Position numbers and translations under genes: made by a program. Positions 1 through 7,356 of a stretch of 64,000 bases of DNA are shown piece after piece. Positions within the stretch are counted from its first letter, which is position 1. Every line of letters begins with the position of its first letter. The notes beneath the pieces were generated by a model, which was not told where the DNA came from, searched no databases, and was given only the letters and a program-made list of their open reading frames with translations. The DNA comes from Marinobacterium sediminicola (lineage in GTDB: Bacteria > Pseudomonadota > Gammaproteobacteria > Pseudomonadales > Balneatricaceae). The DNA lies in assembly GCF_022343685.1 (NCBI RefSeq), contig NZ_CP092123.1:3038001-3102000 (forward strand), read 5' to 3'.

Positions 1-329
1 AACTCCAGCACTTGCTCCAGCGCATCCTCCAACTCGATACCGTCTGCCAAATCACTGGCACGAATCTTGTGAATTTTGATGGAGTCGCCGCACAGACTCT
101 CGGGAGGCTTCAGTTTAAGATCAAGCCGTTCACTGGTGATCACCTTGCGGCCTTTAATCCGCACGGCACCAATCGACAGGATTTCGGCCTTCTTGACGTC
201 CAGACTGGTGGTTTCGCAGTCCAGGGACACGACCTCATCACCCTTATAGCCCTCAAACAGGTGAGCCCAGGGGCCTTCTCGGTGCTCTCGCTTTTCTTTC
301 AGGCGCCGTATGGAGCGCGGGATGATCAT
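1..329 (-). CDS. DnaQ-like 3'-5' exonuclease, partial (C-terminus outside window)
   Basis: The visible 109 N-terminal residues begin MIIPRSIRRL. They contain a DEDD exonuclease first motif (VVSLDCETTSLD, around residues 32-43), followed by LSIGAVRI and an IHKIRASDL segment, as in the DNA polymerase III epsilon/exonuclease family. It starts 6 bases after the stop of the DUF294 gene, so the two are probably co-transcribed. A cNMP/CBS/DUF294 protein paired with a DnaQ-like exonuclease beside actP/acs is a recurring arrangement in Pseudomonas-type genomes. The gene runs off the left edge, so the remaining catalytic residues cannot be checked. It may be a stand-alone exonuclease rather than the replicative epsilon subunit. 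Confidence 0.8.
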   Translation of the reverse strand, partial: MIIPRSIRRLKEKREHREGPWAHLFEGYKGDEVVSLDCETTSLDVKKAEILSIGAVRIKGRKVITSERLDLKLKPPESLCGDSIKIHKIRASDLADGIELEDALEQVLE

Positions 330-335
330 GTTGGC

Positions 336-2165
336 TTAACCTCCCAAATGATAGCGCTGTGCCAGATGTTTCTTGAATCCTTTCACTACGTGCAGTGCAT
401 CACGCAGCAGATCCCGTTCCAGCTTGTTCAGTTGCTGCAGGTCGATCTGGTTGGGTGATGGATCGATACCATCGTCGGCAACTTCCGCACGACGAATCTG
501 CTGACGCAAGCGTAACTGGATAAACAGCGCCAATGCTTCAGCCATGTCCTTACCATGCTCCTCTTGCATCACCCCCTGCTCAACCAGGAGTTCGATGCGC
601 TGGAAGGTATTGGTCTTGAGAATACGATGCTCCAGCGCCATGGTTCGAATGCCGTGCACGATCGGAAAAATCCCGCCCTTCTTGATATCCAGCTGTCCTC
701 TATCCTTGAGGTTGCCGAAAAATGTCAACGGGGTATCAAACTCGACCGCAGCCCGTGCAAAGTGCGAGAAGAACACATCGTTATTGCGCAGGTGACGCAA
801 GAACCAGTTACGCGCCACCTTGAACAGTGCTTCATTCCCGGCAACAGGCTTGGCATCGACCGCAATTGCAAGCTTCATCAGCGAGTTACCCTCACAGGTC
901 GCTGCCCAATCGCTCATCTTCTGGGTCCAGTCGCCCACAGAGTTAACCCATTCGGAGTTCGACACCATAATGTTGCCCGGACAAGGAGGAAAACCAAACG
1001 ATATCAACGTTTCACTAAAACGATTCATGGTGGCCTGCATCTCGGGCCAGGCCAGGTTTTCCCTGAAAATCAGCGCATTATCCTGATCGGTTTTCATGAT
1101 CTGTTCGGCGCGACCTTCAGAGCCCATTACGATCAGACATACGTGTGGCTGCATGTCAGCAGGAATGGTCAGGTCAAACAACTTCGAAATGATACGACCG
1201 TTCATCGCCGCCAACAGATCCATGGTGAAACGAATCTTGACTCCGGTCGATATCAGCGCCTTGATCAGATCATTCAGGCCCTGAGCGGCTTCACGCAGCT
1301 GATCGATACTGGCGGCACGCTCAATACGCAAGCCGATGACGTGAGAATGACTGGAGAAATAACTGAGTACATCCGTCAACTCAACCACGCCCACCATGTC
1401 CTGGCCAGCCATGACCACCACACGCTCGATCTGTTGCTGAGTCATCATCACCAGGGCGTTGAACAGATAATCCTCGTGATCAATGCTCACCAGCCTGTAA
1501 CTGGCAATGTCTGATACGTCGGCCTCCAGCGGCAGCTGGTTAAGTACGACCGCATCCAACAGGTCGGTACCGGTCACCATGCCCAGACGTCCACCCTTGC
1601 GTGCCAAGACACAATCCGCCTTATGACTGCGCATCAGCTCTGTGGCTTCACGAATACTGGTCCCCTCTTCGACAATCAGCGGGTCCCGTACGGCTGCATC
1701 CGTAATCTTGGCCAGCATGAACTCGGCCATATCCTGATTGCTGCCATGCTGCGCCACGATTTCCTGCTTTACCGCCAGATTCTGCTGAAAATAGTCGGCG
1801 AACTGGGCATTGGTCGCCATCAAGTCAAGCAGAGTACGGGTCGGCAGGATATGGCAGATGGTTTCCTCTTCGGCGACAAAGTTGTGGATCGCCTTCCCTC
1901 TGATGGCCGACCAGCCGCCAAAGTAATCCTCGTTTTCATAGTGCACATAAACATGCTGAGCTGCTTGACCGTCGGCCTGAGAGGCTTCGCTTTCACTGAC
2001 CCGACCCTTGAGGATCACATGGACCCCTTCCGGAACGCCACCAGCGGCAATAACGGTTTCACCCTTCTGGTAATAAGCAATGTCGAGGTTGGCCCGCAGC
2101 AGGTTCTGCTCATCCTCGTTCAGCAAGCTGAACGGGATGTTATCCATCTTGAAGGAATTCGGCAT
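336..2165 (-). CDS. cNMP-binding / CBS / DUF294 nucleotidyltransferase-like protein
   Basis: A 609-aa soluble protein. Order: a cyclic-nucleotide-binding-like domain (about 10-125, with the YYQKGETVIAAGG pattern), a CBS pair (about 155-270), a DUF294 GlnD-like nucleotidyltransferase domain with MGSEGRAEQ at 347-355 followed by TDQDNALIF, and a C-terminal DUF294_C helical domain. The GSxGR...DxD pattern is the polymerase-beta-type nucleotidyltransferase signature, so a regulatory nucleotidyl transfer role is possible, but the substrate is unknown. The start is supported by AGGAGG eight bases upstream. It lies downstream of the symporter operon, beyond a good intrinsic terminator, and is followed closely by the exonuclease gene. 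Function in acetate metabolism is inferred only from position. Confidence 0.85.
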   Translation of the reverse strand: MPNSFKMDNIPFSLLNEDEQNLLRANLDIAYYQKGETVIAAGGVPEGVHVILKGRVSESEASQADGQAAQHVYVHYENEDYFGGWSAIRGKAIHNFVAEEETICHILPTRTLLDLMATNAQFADYFQQNLAVKQEIVAQHGSNQDMAEFMLAKITDAAVRDPLIVEEGTSIREATELMRSHKADCVLARKGGRLGMVTGTDLLDAVVLNQLPLEADVSDIASYRLVSIDHEDYLFNALVMMTQQQIERVVVMAGQDMVGVVELTDVLSYFSSHSHVIGLRIERAASIDQLREAAQGLNDLIKALISTGVKIRFTMDLLAAMNGRIISKLFDLTIPADMQPHVCLIVMGSEGRAEQIMKTDQDNALIFRENLAWPEMQATMNRFSETLISFGFPPCPGNIMVSNSEWVNSVGDWTQKMSDWAATCEGNSLMKLAIAVDAKPVAGNEALFKVARNWFLRHLRNNDVFFSHFARAAVEFDTPLTFFGNLKDRGQLDIKKGGIFPIVHGIRTMALEHRILKTNTFQRIELLVEQGVMQEEHGKDMAEALALFIQLRLRQQIRRAEVADDGIDPSPNQIDLQQLNKLERDLLRDALHVVKGFKKHLAQRYHLGG

Positions 2166-2189
2166 CCGCTTGCCCTCCTGTTGTGTAGG

Positions 2190-2234
2190 TCAAAATCAAA
2201 CGGGGACATACCTCACCACTCAGGCATGTCCCCG
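2190..2234 (-). terminator. Intrinsic terminator after symporter operon 1
   Basis: On the minus strand a GCGGGGACAT / ATGTCCCCG hairpin (2201-2234, with an inner CCT/AGG extension) is followed by a T-rich tail. It lies between the first symporter stop and the DUF294 start, so the DUF294 gene probably has its own promoter or depends on read-through. Confidence 0.75.
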
Positions 2235-2253
2235 CTTGTTCACCGCCTGTCGA

Positions 2254-4032
2254 TTAATGCACCTGGGCTTCAGCCGCACCACGCGGGATACGAATATCCT
2301 CGATGATGTGCTGAATTTCCTGCGGCGGCTGAGGGGTCATACGCGATACCAGCGTCGCCACAATAAAGTTCAGAAGCATGCCGACAGTACCGAAGCCTTC
2401 CGGTGAAATGCCAAGCCACCACTCATCAGCGGTACCACCCATGAACTTGAAGTAGACGATGTAAGCGATGGTAGTGGTCAGGCCAACAACCATGCCGGCT
2501 ACCGCTCCCTGAGTATTCATGCGCGTACTGAAGATGCCCATGATGATTGCCGGGAACACCGAAGATGCCGCCATACCAAAGGCCAGAGCCACCACCTGGG
2601 CCACAAAGCCAGGCGGATTAATCCCGAAGTAACCGGCAATGATGATCGCCACAATCGCCGCCAGACGAGCGTATGTGAGCTCCTGCTTATCGGAAATATT
2701 GGGATTGATAGTCTTTTTCATCAGGTCATGTGAAATCGACGTCGAGATCACCAGCAGCAAACCTGCCGCCGTCGAAAGCGCTGCCGCCACGGCGCCTGCG
2801 GCTACCAGGGCAACGACCCAATCCGGCAGATTGGCAATCTCCGGGTTCGCCAGCACCATTATATCGCGATCCACATAGACCTCGCTGGCACTGTCAGACG
2901 GGTTAGTGGTCAGTCGCTCGCCCTGCTCGCCACGCGCGCCCGTTGCGTCATACTGAGGTTTGCCACCTTCAAACGCATTACCAGCCGAGTAATACACTTT
3001 GCCGTCTCCGTTCTTGTCGGCCCAGGCAATCAGTCCGGAGGCTTCCCAGTTCTTGAACCACTCCGGCATCTGAGTGTACTCAACACCGGCATTGTCCTTA
3101 CCGTTGATGGTTTCAATCAGGTTCACACGACCAAAACCGGCAACAGCAGGCACTGTGGTATAGAGAATCGCGATGAAAATCAGTGCCCAACCGGCTGAAA
3201 TACGCGCATCCTTGACCCGCGGAACGGTGAAGAAGCGCACAATGACATGAGGCAGACCTGCGGTACCGCACATCAGCGCAGCCGTAATGAAGAACATGTC
3301 GATGGTGGTTTTATTCCCCTGGGTATACTCCGCGAATCCCAGTTCAACCGACAACTCATTCAGCGTTGTAAGTACCGACTTGCCGGTTTCCAGAGTCGCT
3401 CCAAGGCCGGCCTGGGGCACGAAGTGCCCTGTTACCTGCATTGACAGGAAGATCGCCGGCACCATGAAGGCGAGAATGAGAACACAGTACTGCGCCACCT
3501 GAGTGTAGGTAATGCCCTTCATGCCACCCAGCACCGCATAGAAAAACACGATGACCATTCCGACAATGACACCGGTTTCAATTTCTACATGCAGATAACG
3601 TGAGAAAACGATACCCACGCCACGCATCTGACCAGCGACATAGGTAAAGGAGATAACGATGGTACAGACAACCGCAATGGTGCGTGCAAGGTTGGAATAA
3701 TAACGGTCACCCACAAAGTCTGGCACGGTAAACTTGCCGAATTTGCGCAGATAAGGTGCCAGCAGCATCGCCAGCAGTACATAGCCACCGGTCCAGCCCA
3801 TCAAGTAAGCCGCACCATCACGGCCGATAAAGGACACGATCCCCGCAAGGGAGATGAAAGAAGCCGCAGACATCCAGTCAGCTGCCGTGGCCATACCGTT
3901 AGCCACGGGGGGAACACCACCGCCGGCCACGTAGAATTCCTTGGTTGATCCTGCACGGGCCCAAATCGCGATACCGATATAGAGTGCAAAGGAGCCACCG
4001 ATAAATATATAGGTGAGCAGGTCGAGACTCAT
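2254..4032 (-). CDS. Sodium:solute symporter large subunit, VC_2705 type (acetate-permease-like), copy 1
   Basis: A 592-aa multi-spanning inner-membrane protein of the SSS family. It begins MSLDLLTYIFIGGSFALYIG, and the ATAADWMSAASFISLAG segment is typical of ActP and related carboxylate transporters. It is the large partner of the small DUF4212 protein encoded 27 bases upstream. A long periplasmic-loop insertion carries an EF-hand-like DKNGDGKVYY from residue 339. The close paralogue at 5030-6784 shares most core segments. The mRNA leader has AAGGATGG near the start, preceded by an AATAACAATAACAA tract. Position next to acs and crbS/crbR suggests acetate or another short-chain carboxylate as substrate; the exact substrate is inference. 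Confidence 0.88.
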   Translation of the reverse strand: MSLDLLTYIFIGGSFALYIGIAIWARAGSTKEFYVAGGGVPPVANGMATAADWMSAASFISLAGIVSFIGRDGAAYLMGWTGGYVLLAMLLAPYLRKFGKFTVPDFVGDRYYSNLARTIAVVCTIVISFTYVAGQMRGVGIVFSRYLHVEIETGVIVGMVIVFFYAVLGGMKGITYTQVAQYCVLILAFMVPAIFLSMQVTGHFVPQAGLGATLETGKSVLTTLNELSVELGFAEYTQGNKTTIDMFFITAALMCGTAGLPHVIVRFFTVPRVKDARISAGWALIFIAILYTTVPAVAGFGRVNLIETINGKDNAGVEYTQMPEWFKNWEASGLIAWADKNGDGKVYYSAGNAFEGGKPQYDATGARGEQGERLTTNPSDSASEVYVDRDIMVLANPEIANLPDWVVALVAAGAVAAALSTAAGLLLVISTSISHDLMKKTINPNISDKQELTYARLAAIVAIIIAGYFGINPPGFVAQVVALAFGMAASSVFPAIIMGIFSTRMNTQGAVAGMVVGLTTTIAYIVYFKFMGGTADEWWLGISPEGFGTVGMLLNFIVATLVSRMTPQPPQEIQHIIEDIRIPRGAAEAQVH

Positions 4033-4050
4033 AACGAAGCCATCCTTAAC

Positions 4051-4064
4051 TTGTTATTGTTATT
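4051..4064 (-). promoter_or_regulatory. Hfq/Crc-type A-rich (CA) motif in symporter 1 leader
   Basis: The mRNA reads AATAACAATAACAA, matching AANAANAA twice in register, about a dozen bases upstream of the AAGGATGG Shine-Dalgarno and overlapping the end of the DUF4212 gene. Similar motifs sit in three other acetate-gene leaders in this window. A role in catabolite repression is inferred. Confidence 0.45.
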
Positions 4065-4320
4065 CATGCACGTCGTATTTTTCATCCAGCCTGTTCATGC
4101 TGAATACATACGCCCAGATCAGACCGATGAAGACATAGATCGCGCCCTGCTGGGCAAACCAGAAACCAAGCGGGAAGCCGAAAAACTGGATCTTGTCCAG
4201 CTCGTCAACGAATAGAATGCCGCAACCATAAGAGGCCGCGAACCAGATGACCATATAGGTCGTTATGATGCGCAGATTTTCACGCCAATATGAGCTGGCG
4301 CTTTCGCTTTGGGTAGACAT
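4060..4320 (-). CDS. DUF4212 small subunit of sodium:solute symporter, copy 1
   Basis: An 86-aa membrane protein with two predicted transmembrane helices: TYMVIWFAASYGCGILFV and the segment around FWFAQQGAIYVFIGLIWAYV. This is the conserved DUF4212 (Na_symport_sm) pattern, in which the small protein is always encoded just before a VC_2705-type symporter. The FWFAQQG motif is shared with the second copy at 6789-7049. SD AGGATGG lies 4-11 bases upstream of the ATG and is abutted by an AACAACAAC tract. The role is probably assembly or gating of the partner transporter; this is family knowledge, not tested here. Confidence 0.88.
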   Translation of the reverse strand: MSTQSESASSYWRENLRIITTYMVIWFAASYGCGILFVDELDKIQFFGFPLGFWFAQQGAIYVFIGLIWAYVFSMNRLDEKYDVHE

Positions 4321-4332
4321 GACACCATCCTG

Positions 4333-4344
4333 TTGTTGTTATTT
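4333..4344 (-). promoter_or_regulatory. Hfq/Crc-type A-rich (CA) motif in DUF4212 copy 1 leader
   Basis: The mRNA reads AAATAACAACAA and runs straight into CAGGATGG, so binding of Hfq or a similar protein here would cover the ribosome binding site. See also 4051, 7064 and 14281. Confidence 0.5.
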
Positions 4345-4400
4345 GCGGTGATAGCCCTAAGGGTATCCCTGAATCTAACAAACCCAGGAAGGTAAAGGTG

Positions 4401-4415
4401 CCCCGACTTTAGTCG
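4401..4415 (-). promoter_or_regulatory. Candidate CrbR-type operator upstream of symporter operon 1
   Basis: The + strand reads CCCCGACTTTAGTCG, about 81 bases upstream of the DUF4212 start. The 13-mer CCCCGACTTTAGT recurs exactly at 7127-7139 before the second symporter operon, and a looser CCCC-N4-TTAG copy is upstream of acs. The inner CGACT-TT-AGTCG is a perfect inverted repeat. Binding by CrbR is inference from the shared position. Confidence 0.4.
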
Positions 4416-4429
4416 AGACACATCCTCGT

Positions 4430-4936
4430 TCAGGGGCAGACGCGTACGCGGACGGGAGAATCTGCCGAAAGCATCTCACGGGAGCTCAATAGCGGCTTGC
4501 GTGTTTCATCCAGCTCGAACATCTCACCGCTTGCACAGTTGAGCAGTTGGGCATGATGGCTGACCTGGTCAACATAGCTCTTTTCAAAACGATAGAGCAC
4601 GAACTCCACCACTCGCTCATCACCCACCAGAGTATCGCGCAAACTGTCGGCATCAATCACGGTAAAGCCGACGGTCATGGGGTAGAGGTATGTCCATGGG
4701 CGCCAGATCATGCTGTCATTACGAACATCCAACACTTCAGCATTTTCCGGCAGCTGCTGACGCTTGAAATCGTACCAGGTGTACTCGATATAGATCTGAT
4801 ATCCCAGCATGCCAAGGCCAGCAAAGGCGGGCACGATCCACTTCGGGAGCTTCTTGCGACTCAGCGAGCGCAGTATCAGAGCGATACCCGCAGCCCCCAG
4901 ACCAGCGACTACAGTTGCGATCAGATTCCAGATCAT
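4430..4936 (-). CDS. Hypothetical membrane-anchored protein
   Basis: A 168-aa protein not recognised by family. The N-terminus has two hydrophobic segments (about 3-22 and 33-50, around IVPAFAGLGMLGYQIYI). The rest is soluble, with many acidic residues and a cysteine (LLNCASGEMFELDE), so it is probably anchored in the inner membrane with an extracytoplasmic or cytoplasmic tail. It sits between the two symporter operons. The intrinsic terminator of operon 2 ends only 15 bases before its start, so its transcription must come from read-through or a promoter overlapping the terminator. No function is proposed. Confidence 0.65.
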   Translation of the reverse strand: MIWNLIATVVAGLGAAGIALILRSLSRKKLPKWIVPAFAGLGMLGYQIYIEYTWYDFKRQQLPENAEVLDVRNDSMIWRPWTYLYPMTVGFTVIDADSLRDTLVGDERVVEFVLYRFEKSYVDQVSHHAQLLNCASGEMFELDETRKPLLSSREMLSADSPVRVRVCP

Positions 4937-4950
4937 ACTTCCACTTCCTG

Positions 4951-4980
4951 AAAAAAGTCGGGCTTCCAGTTGGAAGCCCG
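4951..4980 (-). terminator. Intrinsic terminator after symporter operon 2
   Basis: The minus strand has a perfect CGGGCTTCCA / TGGAAGCCCG stem (4959-4980, 2-base loop) followed by ACTTTTTT. It lies downstream of the second symporter gene. Confidence 0.88.
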
Positions 4981-5029
4981 AGGTGGTTCAACGCTTGGCA
5001 GAGAAACCTGCCATTGGCGTCATTATGAC

Positions 5030-6784
5030 TCAGTGGTCAACGGCAGCGCCAGCACCTTTCGGGTAACGCACACTTTCAACCAGTTCCTGGATCTCAACCG
5101 GCGGCTCTTCAGTTGCATTGGAGACAACGAAAGCCACAGTAAAGTTGATGATCGCACCGATGGCACCGAAGGACAGCGGAGAGATACCCAGAATCCAGTT
5201 ATCCACGTTGTCCGGCAGGTTCGCAGTACCCGGGATGAAGAACCAGCCCTTGTACATGAAGATGTACACCAGAGTGGTTACCAGACCGGCCAGCATACCT
5301 GCGATGGCGCCCTTGTTGTTGATGCGCTTGGAGAAGATACCCATCATCAGAACCGGGAAGATGGATGCGGCCGCGATACCGAAGGCCAGAGCCACTACCT
5401 GAGCCGCAAAGCCCGGCGGGTTCATGCCAAGATAGGTCGCCACCACAATCGCTACAGTCATGGAGGCACGCGCCGCCATCAACTCGCCCTTCTCGGAGAT
5501 GTTCGGATTGATGGAATTCTTGATCAAGTCATGACTTACCGCAGAGGAGATTGCCAGCAACAGACCTGCCGCAGTGGACAGTGCCGCCGCCAGACCACCG
5601 GCTGCGATCAGACCGATAACCCAACCCGGCAACTGTGCGATCTCAGGGTTCGCCAGTACCAGAATATCACGGTTGTAGGTCAGCTCGTTGCCAGCCCAGC
5701 CCTTGTCAGACATGTCAGCCTTGTCGTTGTAGAACTGGATACGACCATCGTTGTTCTTGTCTTCGAACTTGATCAGCTGAGTCTCTTCCCAGGTCTTCAT
5801 CCACTCCGGACGATCTTCGTACTGGATCGGCTGAGCATCAACGCCATTCGGGTAAACAGTGTTGATCAGGTTCAGACGCGCCATGGAAGCAACAGCCGGT
5901 GCAGTCAGGTACAGCAGAGCGATGAAGATCAGCGCCCAGCCAGCAGACCAGCGAGCGTCAGCTACCTTGGGTACGGTGAAGAAGCGGATGATAACGTGCG
6001 GCAGACCTGCAGTACCGATCATCAGAGTCAGGGTGAACAGTACCATGTTCAGCTTGTTCGGTACGTCAGCCGTGTAGGCAGCAAAGCCCAGATCCTGAAC
6101 CACCTGGTCCAGCTTGGCCAGCAGCGGCATGCCAGAAGCGGTGTGGTCGCTGAACAGACCCAACGGCGGCAGAGGGTTGCCGGTCAGTTCCAGGGAGATG
6201 AAGATCGCCGGAATGGTGTAAGCCACGATCAGTACGCAGTACTGGGCAACCTGAGTGTAGGTGATGCCCTTCATGCCGCCGAGTACGGCGTAGAAGAATA
6301 CCACTACAGACGCGATGACCAGACCAGTGTCCTTGTCCACTTCCAGGAAGCGGGAGAAGGCGATACCGGCACCGGCCATCTGGCCGATAACGTAGGTTAC
6401 GGACGCAACGATCAAACAGGCAACTGCGACCAGACGGGCCGGCTTGCTGTAGAAACGGTCACCGATGAAGTCAGGTACGGTGAACTTGCCGAATTTACGC
6501 AGGTAAGGTGCGAGCAGCATCGCCAGCAGGACGTAACCGCCAGTCCAGCCCATCAGGAAGGTAGAGTTTGCATAACCACCGGCAGCGATCAGGCCCGCCA
6601 TGGAAATGAAGGAAGCCGCAGACATCCAGTCAGCGGCCGTAGCCATACCGTTGGCAACCGGGTGGACACCACCGCCAGCCACATAGAATTCTTTGGTGGA
6701 ACCCGCACGGGCCCAGATTGCGATGCCGAAGTAGAGCGCAAAAGAGGCGCCTACGAACAGCAGGTTTATATAAAACTGATCCAT
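5030..6784 (-). CDS. Sodium:solute symporter large subunit, VC_2705 type, copy 2
   Basis: A 584-aa SSS-family inner-membrane transporter beginning MDQFYINLLFVGASFALYFG. It shares long near-identical core blocks with copy 1 (for example ATAADWMSAASFIS, VLGGMKGITYTQVAQYC and LSTAAGLLL) but differs in the loops. A periplasmic-type insertion carries DKNNDGRIQF from residue 342, again EF-hand-like. Its DUF4212 partner ends 4 bases upstream, which implies translational coupling, and a strong terminator follows. Acetate, propionate or a similar carboxylate is the expected substrate given the neighbouring acs and CrbS/CrbR genes; two copies may differ in affinity or substrate. Confidence 0.88.
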   Translation of the reverse strand: MDQFYINLLFVGASFALYFGIAIWARAGSTKEFYVAGGGVHPVANGMATAADWMSAASFISMAGLIAAGGYANSTFLMGWTGGYVLLAMLLAPYLRKFGKFTVPDFIGDRFYSKPARLVAVACLIVASVTYVIGQMAGAGIAFSRFLEVDKDTGLVIASVVVFFYAVLGGMKGITYTQVAQYCVLIVAYTIPAIFISLELTGNPLPPLGLFSDHTASGMPLLAKLDQVVQDLGFAAYTADVPNKLNMVLFTLTLMIGTAGLPHVIIRFFTVPKVADARWSAGWALIFIALLYLTAPAVASMARLNLINTVYPNGVDAQPIQYEDRPEWMKTWEETQLIKFEDKNNDGRIQFYNDKADMSDKGWAGNELTYNRDILVLANPEIAQLPGWVIGLIAAGGLAAALSTAAGLLLAISSAVSHDLIKNSINPNISEKGELMAARASMTVAIVVATYLGMNPPGFAAQVVALAFGIAAASIFPVLMMGIFSKRINNKGAIAGMLAGLVTTLVYIFMYKGWFFIPGTANLPDNVDNWILGISPLSFGAIGAIINFTVAFVVSNATEEPPVEIQELVESVRYPKGAGAAVDH

Positions 6785-6788
6785 CGAC

Positions 6789-7049
6789 TTACTCCTCCAG
6801 TCCCATCTCTTTATCGAGCTTGTTCATGCGCCATGCATAGAAGAAAATAAGACCGATGAAGGCCAGAATTGAGCCCTGCTGAGCAAACCAGAAGCCCAGG
6901 TCTGTACCGCCGACGGAAATGCCGGACAGCAAGGGACGGAAAAGGATGCCGCAGCCGTAGGACACAAAGGCCCAAACGACTAGGCTACCCAGGATCAGAC
7001 GAAGGTTCGTCGACCAGTATTGAGCAGCTTTGGATTTATCATCTGCCAT
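6789..7049 (-). CDS. DUF4212 small subunit of sodium:solute symporter, copy 2
   Basis: An 86-aa protein beginning MADDKSKAAQYWSTNLRLIL, with two transmembrane helices around LVVWAFVSYGCGILF and FWFAQQGSILAFIGLIFFY. The start at 7049 is chosen over the longer frame because GGAG lies about 10 bases upstream and the N-terminus then aligns with copy 1. It is the small partner of the symporter that follows 4 bases downstream. The leader carries an AATAACAAGAA tract. Confidence 0.88.
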   Translation of the reverse strand: MADDKSKAAQYWSTNLRLILGSLVVWAFVSYGCGILFRPLLSGISVGGTDLGFWFAQQGSILAFIGLIFFYAWRMNKLDKEMGLEE

Positions 7050-7063
7050 GGTGTTTCTCCGAT

Positions 7064-7074
7064 TTCTTGTTATT
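7064..7074 (-). promoter_or_regulatory. Hfq/Crc-type A-rich (CA) motif in DUF4212 copy 2 leader
   Basis: The mRNA reads AATAACAAGAA just upstream of the GGAG ribosome binding site, matching AANAANAA. This is the third acetate transport leader with the motif. Confidence 0.42.
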
Positions 7075-7126
7075 GGAGCCGAGAAAATACAACCTGATCT
7101 TGCATAAAGACGGGGATCAAGCAAAA

Positions 7127-7139
7127 CCCCGACTTTAGT
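7127..7139 (-). promoter_or_regulatory. Candidate CrbR-type operator upstream of symporter operon 2
   Basis: The 13-mer CCCCGACTTTAGT is identical to 4401-4413 and lies at nearly the same distance (78 versus 81 bases) from the DUF4212 start. Conservation of sequence and spacing in front of two paralogous operons argues for a regulator or promoter element. Confidence 0.4.
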
Positions 7140-7214
7140 AGAACAGGCTATCCATAAAATACTCGACCACCACTTAGCTCTTATTAATCAATAGGTTATG
7201 CGATTGCGTCAAAA

Positions 7215-7232
7215 ACATGACTTGGCTCATGT
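7215..7232. promoter_or_regulatory. Inverted repeat ACATGA-N6-TCATGT
   Basis: A perfect 6-6-6 dyad about 125 bases upstream of crbS in the divergent intergenic region. The regulator is unknown; the half-sites do not match CRP (TGTGA) or FNR (TTGAT). Confidence 0.3.
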
Positions 7233-7356
7233 AAGACAATAGTCAAGTGCCCTGACGCTCCAGGCAGCTCAACAGCCTCATTCTGCCACGGTCAACATTA
7301 CAGGCTGATGGCCAAGCGTTAGAATCAGTGTCAAACCACGAAACGAGAGACACCTT

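Larger units (their letters stand above)
7050..7356. other. Divergent intergenic region, symporter operon 2 / crbS
   Basis: This 307-base gap separates the minus-strand symporter operon from plus-strand crbS. It holds the A-rich leader motif (7064-7074), the CCCC-N4-TTAG element (7127-7139) and an inverted repeat ACATGA-N6-TCATGT (7215-7232). I see no coding sequence in it. Confidence 0.7.

Noticed and set aside
4970-6850. Long plus-strand open frame opposite symporter copy 2
   Set aside because: It is an antisense shadow of a clearly conserved transporter gene; its translation has no recognisable domain and is Arg/His/Gln rich.
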